From Galaxea fascicularis (Eukaryota > Cnidaria > Anthozoa > Scleractinia > Euphylliidae), in assembly GCA_948470475.1 (NCBI GenBank), contig OX419341.1, positions 19,445,264 to 19,509,263 on the forward strand: 64,000 nucleotides of DNA, given 5' to 3'. Of the stretch, positions 1 through 11,240 are shown piece after piece (position 1 is the first letter of the stretch; each line of letters starts with the position of its first letter). The translations under genes were made by a program, and so were the position numbers. The notes below the pieces were generated by a model that did not search any database, was not told where the DNA came from, and was given only the letters and a program-made list of their open reading frames with translations.

Positions 1-877
1 ATAATGCCAAAAAAAGTGCTAGCACTATCGGTAAGAGCCTATTCCTATGTCGAGACGTGTTTTGGCATCCAGAAGACTTGCTCAACCGTGGCTTTCCGCT
101 CAGCTTTTACCCACATTGATCACACTAGCACCACGGCTGCAGTCTCCTGGAGAACGGAAGCCTTTTCTTCTTTTTACAGGGTGGGGTTGTCAGCCCCCGC
201 TTAACCCCCCTGGGTACACTTTTGACAGGGACTTTTTCCGCAGACCAATCCGGCATGGTTGAACCTGCCAAGACCACAAGGCCCCCACCGGTATAGTTTC
301 TGGGGTGGTCTGGTGGTAGGGGCACTCAACCTCACCACGTAAAGACTCAACACCAGGGGAAGGCTTTATAATAATACTATCCAGTAACTGTGTTTGGGCA
401 TAATGCTAAGTATGTTGTTTCCTATGTCTATTTACGTGGGCGAATACAGCATTGGCCGAGTTGAAGGAAGTACGATTTGTGCTGGTCCACGCTGACTGCT
501 ATGGCAACTTTTGGGTGTTGACCACAGATAGCCCAAGACTCAGATCGCGCCTGGAAAACATCTTGGGCCCGATAAATATTTCACATGCACAATGTCCATT
601 GTCATAGATTTGTGGGGTTGGGTGTTGGCGTGGGGGGAAGAGCTTTGAGAAGTAAAAGGATAACATACATTTCCTTGCAACATTAGTCTACTTTGTTCGA
701 TAACCAAGTACCACGAAAACTTTTTTTTTTACTATTTTCCAGGGGTGAAAACCTTTCGCTCGTTTTGAGAAACGGATCCCTGAATTGTTTAGTGGCCATA
801 TGAACTAAAAAAATCTAAGGTCCTCTAAATTTCGAGCTGAAATGAGATGGTAGCATTTTCCCAACATAGTCTCTTAT
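1..877. other. No gene recognised
   Basis: Left edge of the window. TDO exon 14 of the paralogue would be expected near here (about 1 kb beyond exon 13 in the intact gene), but I could not find it. Short open frames at the extreme left do not resemble protein. GC-rich block at 180-340 unexplained. Confidence 0.4.
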
Positions 878-3165
878 CAGTAAAAGGAAACCATGAGTGC
901 TCCTTGCAAGGCTTTGTGAGAAAACCTCCTTTCACCTACAGATGATTATCACAGTTCCATACTCCATACTCAGTAGAATAACGTTTCAACCTTCAGCTTT
1001 GCGACATGATTTTTTTTCCGTTGTAGCCTACCTTTCACACTTTAACGATTATTGGTTGGGTAGGCCGACATAACCATGAATTTAATCCTTCCAGTCACAT
1101 GTTCGATCACATTCTTTGAACATATCATCTTTTACACCTTGCTGTAGAAAATGCAGCCAATCAGAATAAAGGAAAACTGTTGAATATTCTTCGGTATTCC
1201 ACCGAACCTACCCATCGTGCACCACATTGCCCGTGGGAGATCTGGGTACGAAATTAGGACAATGTATTTTCCACAACGCTGTGTAAAATAGTTACGCTAA
1301 GTTTCTTGTGATATACCACAGAATATTCCATTTACCCCTTGTATTTTCTTCGTATATACACTTGCGTAAAGGCTCGTGTGTAAACAAAGAAAATTCAAGT
1401 GACTCATGGGATATTCCACGCGATATACCATGCGAAAGCATTGCATTTTTAAGACGCTGTGATAATGTCCAAATATGGTCATGTTATACTCGCTATTCGT
1501 CCCGCGGACAGATATCCTACGATAAACGAAATTTCGCGTGGCGGCGACAAAAATGGTAGTTTTCCATGTTTTTTCCCCTTTATAAACCCTGTAAACTGTG
1601 ATTTGGTACAGATTGTGCTTGGCAACTTTATAGTAACTTTTAGAGTACTAATTTCAAGTAATTTTTTGTGTATGCTGCAAGCGACTTGACGCAACTGTTG
1701 CCTGCCCGAGCAAACACCCGCAGCATGAGCATGCACATGATAAGAGTCAAATTGAGCTCGCCATAAATTTGGCTTCCGGCTTCCCGCAATCTTTGAACGA
1801 ACTCGAAGGACTAACAGCTCCTAACATGTCCAAATTCGGCCGAAAGCGGGGAAAAAACTGATGGAAACAACAAAAGTGATTACTTTTTATGGTCTTTCCT
1901 TTCACACTGAAACGAGGAGCCGGCGTTTCCAAACCTATCTACTTTGAAGAGCATTTTCGAAAAGTTCCTTTTTCGGTGGACGATTTATCCGGATTGGTAC
2001 GGACGGTAGACCTAACAGTAAAAATAAAGTTGCGTTTTCAATTTTTTTTTCCGGCGTTGAGTGGCCGGGCTTAATTATCCGGCGAGATTCCGCATGATTG
2101 TGGATAACTGGATAACAGCTCAGTAAATGATCACACCTAACAAGACAACAAAACTGAGTCAAGCGTAGTATTGTATTACCTCGAGTGACAAGTTGGTTGT
2201 GTTTTTCCTCGCTGAAAATTGTATCAAAGTGGTCCTGTCATCGCAACAAAAAGCGTTAATTGTTAATCATCACCATCATTACTCGTTTTCCAAAGAAAGC
2301 CAATGATTGCCTAAATTTTAAACCGAAAGTCTTTAACGACGTAAGGAAGTTAGCTCAATCATTCTTGAACAAAGAATTAAGGCTTTAAGTTATAGCTGAA
2401 TTTCTAGTTTTCAAGAGAAAATAATCCCTTGCGTCATTATATTTCAAGGAAATGGCGTTTCAGTTGCCGTCGCCGTCGTCGCTGCTAAGACTCCCTAATG
2501 TTCATTGCACCCCCTAAACATTTCCCCGGCGATGGCAGCCTGCCCATTCAACATTGAATACGGAGTAAGGGGGAGGGAGAAGTTACTTCATTAATATTGT
2601 TGAGCCACGCAAACCGGCTTTGCACAGATTTTTGGACTCCAAGGGGCCAGTTTTCCCAAATAGTTTTGTCCAAGATTGTAGAATATTAAACGACTATGCA
2701 CCTCACATAAAACGAATGAAGGGGTAATATAGCATGAATACATGCTGACTCCTTCCTTCGATAGAAATTATAATGCACGTGTCTTAGGTCCTATCAATCA
2801 TGGCAAACACTGTCCCTGAATCATTGTCATCAGCTATTCTCTGTGGTTGTAGAATATATAATTGTGTTTTTGACCTCAGGGAGTTGGTTCAGTAAATACA
2901 GAACAACTAGACTCAATAAGGCGAACTAACAGATCCTAACAATCGTAAACAAATAGCGTCTTGAAGGTGTAAGTGATTATCGCAGTTATGAACTCTACCT
3001 GAGCAGTAGTGAACATAAAGCATGACAAAAATTCAGAATATGATCTTGTCACAGAAAGATAACTACGTTTTGACGTTCTTTGTCCTAAAGCTTGGGGCAC
3101 TTCACGCTCAGTCGAAAAAGGTAGAAAGAAGCTCGTTGACTGCTTTCGCAATAAACTATCGAACA

Positions 3166-3285
3166 GGCCCGAGTTGCTCAAAGCATGGTTAGCACTAATC
3201 ATTGGTTAAGTTGGATTAAAACCTATAGGTTGTCATGGTATTTGACCTCGGTTAGTGCTAACCATGCTTCGAGCAACTCGGCCCA
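3166..3285. mobile_element. Foldback element, GAGTTGCTCGAAGCATGG family, copy 1
   Basis: GGCCCGAGTTGCTCAAAGCA and GGTTAGCACTAA at the left are mirrored by GGTTAGTGCTAACC and ATGCTTCGAGCAACTCGGCC at the right, about 120 bp in all. Other copies in the window: 46289-46394, 59571-59684, and a fragment near 14067-14120. Confidence 0.75.
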
Positions 3286-3950
3286 GGTGTTTGTCTTCAG
3301 CCTACCTTTTGCTTCTTCACGTCCATCATCAAACTGGCTATTAATTTTTCATCCTTTTCGATCTGCAAAAGATTAAAGACTCATTTATAAAATAAACACA
3401 GGGAAACAAAATATGAACATTTCACTGACGATTTTCTTGACAGTCCCGTCCCGCGGGCCTAGATGTTCATATTCGCACGTGTATCTGACTGACTGCCTTA
3501 GGATATAAGAAAGTGGAATTAAATTCAGTCTTTAATTTAATATGTGGCTCACTCTTAATTCGTGCAATCTCCCGGAACTTTCAATTTAATGGGCGTTAAA
3601 CAAGAAACTTGTCATACCTTACATGCCTGCAGCATGCTTTAAACGCTCTTCTTAAACTTTCCCTAAAAGTCAAACCCATTCTCTTCAAGATCAGGAGTTC
3701 TTTCCAGTCGCTAAAGAAAAGAAGCAAGAAATGACCTCTAACTATGATTATAAGTCAAGAGTGTTCTGTTAGCAGTGAGTAGTTAATTAACATTGCAATA
3801 CGGCCCCATATTAGCTGTATAAGCCTTAATTTTTACCGTGTTTAAATAAAGATGTTGCTGATGCTAACACCGTTACCATAAATTTCGTACATAGTTTATG
3901 TAACATAGGATATGTATTTTTTATCTTATGGTTTATTAAAGACATATCAT

Positions 3951-4010
3951 CATCACCATCATCATCAACACCATTACCATTACCATTACCTACTATTGCT
4001 ACCACTACTA
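3951..4010. repeat. ATC/ATT-rich microsatellite
   Basis: CATCATCACCATCATCATCA followed by ACCATT repeats. Simple sequence in the decayed TDO copy. Confidence 0.85.
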
Positions 4011-5520
4011 CTTCTACATGATTATGATGATAATTGACATAATGATGACAATTCTGATGTGACGTTTTGGCTATTTTACAAGTCTGACTGAAGAGTTGAA
4101 CTCGGGATTACCGAGAATCAACTCTAGCCAGCCGCCAGGGCGGAACCCGGGATTTACGAACGCGAACAGTATCCCGAGCTAATCTTGAGTAGAGCAGATA
4201 CAATTAACTGTAAGTTAGCTGCTTATCAATCAGTTCCGCGTTAAACACACCTCAGAGCACAAGCTCTAACAACGATGATGCACTCTCTGATTCTTCAACT
4301 TGTTTCACATCGTTGGAGTCCGTGAATGTTTTACTAAAGAGTTGCATCAAAAACAATAAAATAGGTCATGTTAAAGACAACGGGAATCTTACTAAATAAA
4401 CTGCAATCGTATCTGAAATTGTTCTCACGACACACGGGTAATATATCCTTTGGTTCGTCAATCGTTACCGGACAATTGAAAACATTGCGTGAGCATGTAG
4501 AAATAAACAGCAAGGTCGAAAGAAAAGCATGAATTCAGGCCCTAGTTTTTTAAAGGTGTGGTTAGCTTTATTCAGAGAATAACCTGTGTAGCAATTAATA
4601 CAGGTCTAGCCACTGAGCAGTGATTTACAGGCTGAATAACGTTTATGTGTCTGTTTTTTGAACAACTAGGAGTATAAATTTGAATCTAAGTCTAACAAAG
4701 ATGTTGTTGTGGCTATCCGTAGTTAGTAGAGGTGTGAAGATCAAATTTCGTTTACGACACTCTACTTAAACTTACTTAAACGTGTCTGCGTCCTTGGGAA
4801 CTCCATCCCCCAAAAACATACGATGCGGAGAACAAGTAAAGCATTTACACCGATGGCACTCGACAAACTTCTGAAGCGGCGACAATTGTAGCCTTCGTGG
4901 ATATTAAAGCCACTATCTAGCATTCATCGTACCCGTGTTCCGTAATCCTTGTTTCTTATTTTTGTTTGTTTGTTTTTCCTGGTGATGTGCATTGATTCCC
5001 TTTTTTTTTAGTGAAGATTATCTTATCCACAACTGACACACAGGGTTGAAATTTCTCAGTCTTAGAGAGCACCTATTCACTTTGAGATCGTAAAGGTTTT
5101 AGATCGGCTACTGTGTTTAACTATTGGCATACATTTAAGTTGTTTTAAGAGACATAAAGTTCGTCCTGTTCGTACTGAACACACAAGCATTTTACAGCAT
5201 GATCTAAACGTGCACAGTACTGTTGTGACACATTATTGATGCCATGATGAAAGTTTTTGGATTCAAATTCACCACCCAAACACGGTCTGAGATCAGTCTG
5301 CAACATTGTTTTGGCTCTTTTGTTTTGGAAATAGCATGCAATATGCGGGAAAGTTAACCACAAAACAAATCTTTTTTGGTCGCCTAAGGTAACGGGCGAT
5401 AGGTGAACATAAAGTTGTCTTTTATATTTCACTTGGCTGAAAATTTGGACGGCCCATCCACCCAGTGATAATAAGTATTCTCCGATCATGAAGTGTGACC
5501 ATTGTATGGCGGTGACTAAC

Positions 5521-5555
5521 CTAAAATCCTGGTTATTGTGGCGAATTCTCTGAGC
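5521..5555 (-). other. 35-nt microexon of the TDO paralogue
   Basis: Encodes AQRIRHNNQDF plus two bases, between ATTCAG and GTTAGT. Same length and phase as the intact gene's exon 8. It confirms that the duplication included introns and was not a retrocopy. Confidence 0.8.
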
Positions 5556-8264
5556 CTGAATTAAAAACACCACAGAAGGTGATGATCATATGATACTGCC
5601 ATTATTCGGTTCCAGATTCCGTATATTTAGCGGCTTTCTGCTAAATGTGCGGTTGATCCTATCTGGATAGAGAGTGCACGGTAAACCTTTGCCCTTTTCT
5701 AGGCGCCTTTTACTGCAAAAATTTGAAGAAACGAGCCGTCAATCCGGCACGTACGTGGAGTCTTCGTTTTACAGATAAGGTAGGTTTATGAACCCCAGTT
5801 TTTTAAACAGTACAAATGACCGGGGATAAAAGATAAGTCGTTCTCAGTGGCCGCGATTCTTTTTGTCAGCACGGAGAATAACGACCTGTGGCCGGTTCCG
5901 GTTCCGATTTCCGGTTAGCGGACTTCCTGTCGTTCTGCGCAGCCTCAGACATTACAGACGATCCCTGGCGCTACAAATTTTGTGAACAGGCCAGAGATAT
6001 AACAGGTCACCACGGTAACAGTATAACCTGTGTCTCGCGCTGGTTGTTATCAAACTGTAGTCAACATATTGCAAAGCTACAAAACTGTATAAGGGATTCA
6101 GAGCCACTTTAAAATTATCGACCTTTTTTTTTTTTAAATGTCCTTAAACTTTATTTGTATTCTACTGGGTCTCATACCTTTTTAATGCCTAATTTATTCT
6201 CAATCAGCCTGAATTGAAGACTTTCAAATGCAGATGCTAGGGACAAATAGTCCCTGCAATAAAACAACCAACTTGATAAGTTTCTCTGTGTTCCCTCTTC
6301 TTTGCGAAAAGCTTGTGGGTTCTGTTATTCCTCTTTCGACTTTTACCTGTAAAGGTGAAGCGGTGACGAGTTTAAGGCGAACGGCTGGCCAATCATCACA
6401 AGTGAGGTAGATGTTGAGCGCACAGCCTGCCAGTTATTTTAAGACCCAGGTTTGTCGTTCAGTTTGGGGTTGGAAACTAGATCTCCCCGTCCGGGGTCCC
6501 TTCAGGGATATAGTACTTTACAATGTCAGCTGAGAGAATGTCAGTATTTTGGATGTTAAACATGCTAACCGACAAGAGTGAATGGAATGGTTCCAAACGA
6601 AGGCCATATGAGTTACGAACCTGAAATCCATGTAGTCTAATGCGTTCATGGTCTCCAAAATCAAAATCTGGTCACGTAAGAGCTGGATGAGAAAAATGTA
6701 GGAAATATCGATCGTGAACGACAGAGACACAACAGCTATTCAAAATTTAATCAAACCGAAAACAGTTACTTGTCGGCAGATTAAAGTGCAATGATCCCAT
6801 TACATATATGACACGCCCAAATCTAACGATTCAGCTGAATTAATACAGACTAATAGAATTTTTTAGCAGAAACTAGCTCCATGGAATTAGAAATCCTCGA
6901 TTCGATAGATTTTGATAGTTTATTGCGTTCCTTCTGACAGCCAGAGGCCTGAATTACAAGGATGGGCCAGACATTTTCATAAATATAGACTCTGTGCTAG
7001 ATGAAAGTTGATTTAGAATCGCCTCACATTCCAAGCCAGTAACCCAAACAGTTAACTCAAAAGCGCAGTGCTGTATATATTTTCCACAAGATCACACCCA
7101 CTTAATAACATTGACTCAAGCGGTATCTGTTGTGGCCCCAGGAAGTAATAATCTTTTGGATTTCTTTGATGCCAAATTTGATATTAAAATATTCTCTCCA
7201 AGCATCATAATACAAGACGATTTTGTCGTCACTTTCCGATACTGCCAGAAAACAGGGTTTTGAGGACTCAATGTTATCCAGAACTGATACACGTATTTGG
7301 AAGCAATTTCTCACTTTTTGAATCTGCACGATGCGACCGAGTCTTGGGATTAAAACAAGCATCTTCCTTTCGTCTGTTCCCTAAAAACCAAAAATTGAAA
7401 AAGTAAACTGCCTGCTTTTTGAAGTACCTACTTTTTGAAATAAATCTAGAATATAATAAACAGAATAACATTAGTTAAAAATCTGGGTTTTGAGAAGTAC
7501 AAAAAAAACATGTCTGAGTTTCGTTCGCCACTTTCTTCGCAAACCTGTTTTATGCAGAAAATTATACGTTCAAAACCCTTCGTTTAAACTATAGTGTTTT
7601 GATACTGTTTTTCTGTACTATCCTTAGCCGCTTATCGACCTGAATTTTGCACCTGTCATTGGTTGGTTATTGACGTTTGCTGAAATCACAGCAGCAACTT
7701 TTCAATGGTCTATTTGTTAGTCAACGTTTTGGCTTCATGTCCTTCATGAGTTCTGATTTTCATTCAAGGTCATTCAAAGTATGTTGCGCTACTGGCCCTC
7801 TTGTCTCTGTAAAGAGTTCGTTCCGAGAGCGAAAATCTCTCGTATTGCAGTAAGTCCTAGGCCATTTTCCAACTCCGTGCTCGGTCTGTCGAATGCCGAT
7901 TTATCAGGGTAGGTAAATGGCCATCAGACACATCAATAAAAATGCTTCATTTTTAGCGGCTATAAACCACCATTGTTGACAAAATAGTAATTTTTTTACT
8001 ATTTGAATTAAAGCAAGTCATTTAGTAACCACCTTATTAAAAAGGGTATGAAGACGTACCAATTCCTCAAGGGTAAACCTATCTCTGATGGAGTCTAGTT
8101 CAATGATTATCTGTTTAAACCACAATTCGTGAGCTGGAAGAGAAAAGAGAAAATCAATCCTGAAAAAATACGTCACTGAAGCCCTAGAGAGATGTACGGG
8201 AGGTTCATCTCGAAGTCACTAGTAATAACCATATGTCACCTGCTTAAAAAAAGAACAAAGGGGG

Positions 8265-8280
<16 letters not shown>

Positions 8281-8300
<20 letters not shown>

Positions 8301-8417
8301 GAAGTAGTACACAAAGATTTTGGTATTATCAACAGAGTTGATAAATGTAAATTGACCACCGTACAGGGATTCTAAAAGCTGACGTTTCGAGCGCTAGCCT
8401 TTCGTCAGAGCGAATCC
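8281..8417 (-). mobile_element. Penelope-like element terminal fragment with minimal hammerhead ribozyme motif
   Basis: On the minus strand 8408-8402 reads CTGACGA, which fits the hammerhead CTGANGA core. A short potential stem-loop follows (8401-8389), then GAAAC and GTC (8388-8381). Just outside, GGATTC (8417-8412) pairs with GAATCC (8372-8367), and GCT pairs with AGC, giving a stem I with an internal loop. Hammerheads with a near-absent stem III are known from Penelope-like elements. There is one extra A after the core, and stem II here is weak. Neighbouring sequence down to about 8281 looks like the repeat's terminal region. Confidence 0.55.
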
Positions 8418-9675
8418 TTTTTTTTTTTTTAATTTTTTTTTTAAAACTCTTCCGAGGAGAAGAACGTCAGGTTACTGTTGATAGTATATTGCTATCGGTC
8501 TCCAAATCGAAAGACATCTTTACTGTGAATCCGAAAACCGTGAACACTAGAAATATTTATGGAATGTTGTTGTGTTTCAAGTAAAAAGCCAGTCATGCGC
8601 GAGAAAACTAAACCGCGCTTCTGATGGGTTGCTACACAACAGGAAGTGTTCACGGTTTTCGCATTCGCACAGTAAAACTGATTCGAAAAAACAGAGCTAA
8701 TTTTCGCTGTTTTTAACATTTACTTTTATTCAAGTGAACGCTGACGAAGGTCTAACTTTTTAAAAATGTTTGTACTGCCATCCTTCCCAACTATCCTACT
8801 GCATCTTGCCAAAAGAGTTCACTGAAGAGGTTGGGCTGATTAAAATTTTCTGCTTCAGTATGGCAAGTTGAACGTCACAACCTCATTGGGAACACATGAT
8901 AAAAAGAAATCAAAGTGACTATGAACCACTGAACTTGAAAAATGAATTATTAACTGCTGTATGGTTTTGGTGCCTTCGTCAGGAAAAGTTACTGAAGTGA
9001 AAGCTCCAGAAGAAAGCGGAAACTTGCGTTACATTTTACGATGAATATGTCCTCGAAGTGTAAATGTCGTCTTCAAAATAATTGGATCTTTGCTTTCTGT
9101 TGCCTTTATCCCAGAGAAAATTGTTAAAAGCAAGTTCCCCTTCTTCTGTTTATCTGTCGTTAATCTTTTGCAGTACTTTTATGATGTTTGTTTTCCATTT
9201 GGCTGTTCTCATCACAATAATTTTGATCGTACAAAATGTTTGACAGAAATCGAAGGAGCGAACTCACACCTACACCTCAGAAATGGTATATCTATTTTCC
9301 GAGTAAAGACGTGGCATAACCCTTATATGCAGCGGGCTAAAAGGGGTAAAACAATCGCCTGTTTGCAAAACCACAAAGTATAAATACAAAACCAATAACG
9401 GGGATTCGTTGAATAAACCTTGGTGTGCCACAATAAACAGGTGTTCGTCGTGAACTGGTGATCCCGTCTTTATCTCACTTATTGGCTTCTGGCTGTTAAG
9501 AAGGGTGTTTAACTCCGAGAGAAATAGTAACAGACAAGTTCTGTAATATTTTCCGTGCAAACGGTTCTTTGAACGTAACAGTGGAAAATGATGCAAAAAT
9601 TACTGTAACCGGCCACAGCTTCCGTCGAAGCAACGTAACTCTAAAACCTTTTGGTAAACCATCACTCTTTGAGCA

Positions 9676-10548
9676 TTGCAACAGACCTTATTACAAACAA
9701 GCATTCCAACAGACCTCATTACAACCCAGGTTACAACAGACCTCATTACAAACCAGCATTACAGTGGACCTAATTACAACCCGGGTTATAACGGACCTCA
9801 TTACAACCTGGGTTACAACGGACCTTATTACAACCTGGGTTACAACAGACCTTATTACAAACCAGCATTACAACGGACCTTATTACAACCTAGATTACAA
9901 CGGACACCATTACAAACCAGCATTACAACGGACCTTATTACAACCTGGGTTACAACGGACGTCATTACAACCTGGGTTACAACGGACCTTATTACAACCT
10001 GGGTTACAACAGGCCTCATTACAACCCGGGTTTCAACGGACATCATTACAAACCAGCATTACAACGGACTTCATTACAACCTGGGTTACAACGGACCTCA
10101 TTACAACCTGGGTTACAACGGACCTTATTACAAACTGGGTTACAACGGACCTTATTACAAACTGGGTTACAACGGACCTCATTAGAACCTGGGTTACAAC
10201 AGACCTTATTACAAACCAGCATCACAACGGACCTCATTACAACCTGGGTTACAACGGACCTCATTACAAACCAGCATTACAACGGACCTCATTACAACCC
10301 GGGTTACAACGGACCTCATTACAACCCGGGTTACAATGGACCTCATTACAACCCGGGTTACAACGGACCTCATTGCAACCCGGATTGCAACAGACCTCAT
10401 TATAACCCGGGTTACAACAGACCTCATTACAACCCGGGTTACAACGGACGTCATTACAACCTGGGTTACAACGGACCTCATTACAACCCGGGTTACAATG
10501 GACCTCATTACAACCTGGGTTACAGCGTACCTCATTACAACCCGGGGC
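9676..10548. repeat. 27/28-bp minisatellite, about 32 units
   Basis: Head-to-tail units of the form CAACGGACCTNATTACAACC plus TGGGTTA or CGGGTTA (27 bp), mixed with 28-bp units ending AAACCAGCATTA. It lies in intron 2 of the TDO paralogue. The repeat happens to be nearly stop-free in several frames on both strands, giving chance open frames up to 278 codons (9569-10405). Mixing 27- and 28-bp units shifts frame along the array, which argues against coding. One more unit sits beyond two inserted elements at about 11011-11034. Confidence 0.9.
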
Positions 10549-10777
10549 TGGGTTGTTCGAGAGCCGATTAACGCTAATCCAAGATTAAAAGTTAAGCAAG
10601 GAGGTTATTTCTCTCTCCCCAAACGTTGTTCAATGCTGATATTCTGCCAAATTTTAGATTAGGGGAAGTCAATCCTGAAAAACAAAAAGGAGTGGAAACG
10701 AGTGGAAAAGTTGAAAACTGCAACCAAAGTTTACCTTAATCCTAGATTAGGTTAATCGGCTTTCGAACAACCGGGCC
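10549..10777. mobile_element. Short inverted-repeat element (MITE-like)
   Basis: Ends GGGTTGTTCGAGAGCCGATT and, inverted, AATCGGCTTTCGAACAACC, with internal GATTAACGCTAATCC / GGTTAATC homology. It interrupts the minisatellite at a GGG/TTA junction. No coding capacity. Confidence 0.7.
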
Positions 10778-10779
10778 CT

Positions 10780-11010
10780 GGCGTGCGTTTCTCGAAACCC
10801 CGGAAACTTTTCGGGTCTATTTCGGGTGCCATAATTTCCTTCATATCTTAAAAACGAAGACGTTTCTGGGCATGAAATTTTGCAAAAATTCTGTCCTTTC
10901 GTACCTTGAAAACATAGTAAAAGACCAGCTTTCTAGAATAGACGGATCGCAGTTTTTGAAATGGCATTTCGGGCCCGAAAAGTTTTCGGGAGTTTCGAGA
11001 AACGGGCGCC
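10780..11010. mobile_element. MITE, TTTCTCGAAA...CTTTTCGGG family, copy 1
   Basis: Termini GCGTGCGTTTCTCGAAAC and GTTTCGAGAAACGGGCGC are inverted, with subterminal GGAAACTTTTCGGG / CCCGAAAAGTTTTCGGG. About 230 bp, non-coding. Related copies are at 13279-13510 and 53241-53587. It sits next to the previous element, both inside the minisatellite. Confidence 0.75.
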
Positions 11011-11072
11011 TGGTTACAACGGACATCATTAGAAACCGCGTGCCACTGCGTGGGCTCAAATGTCCGGAATCG

Positions 11073-11240
11073 GCCATTTCCGAGTTCATGTCTGCCTCCT
11101 CTTCAAAGCGAGTCTAAGTGCGAAGTTTTTGTGATGATAATTAGTTCTACTTTACATATGAATGAAAACTAATTTTCATAACAAAAACTTCGCACTTAGA
11201 CTCACTTTGAAGAGGAGGCAGACATGAACTCGGAAATGGC
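11073..11240. repeat. Long palindrome, arms about 75-80 bp
   Basis: GGCCATTTCCGAGTTCATGT and the following CTGCCTCCTCTTCAAAG are repeated inverted near 11190-11240 with only a few mismatches, around a short AT-rich loop. Foldback element with no coding potential. Confidence 0.8.

Noticed and set aside
5145..5573. 142-codon minus-strand open frame
   Set aside because: It contains the 35-nt TDO microexon in frame, but the rest is intron; the splice site GTTAGT follows the microexon.
9569..10405. 278-codon plus-strand open frame
   Set aside because: It is the 27/28-bp minisatellite read through. Several frames on both strands are equally open, and unit-length changes shift the frame.
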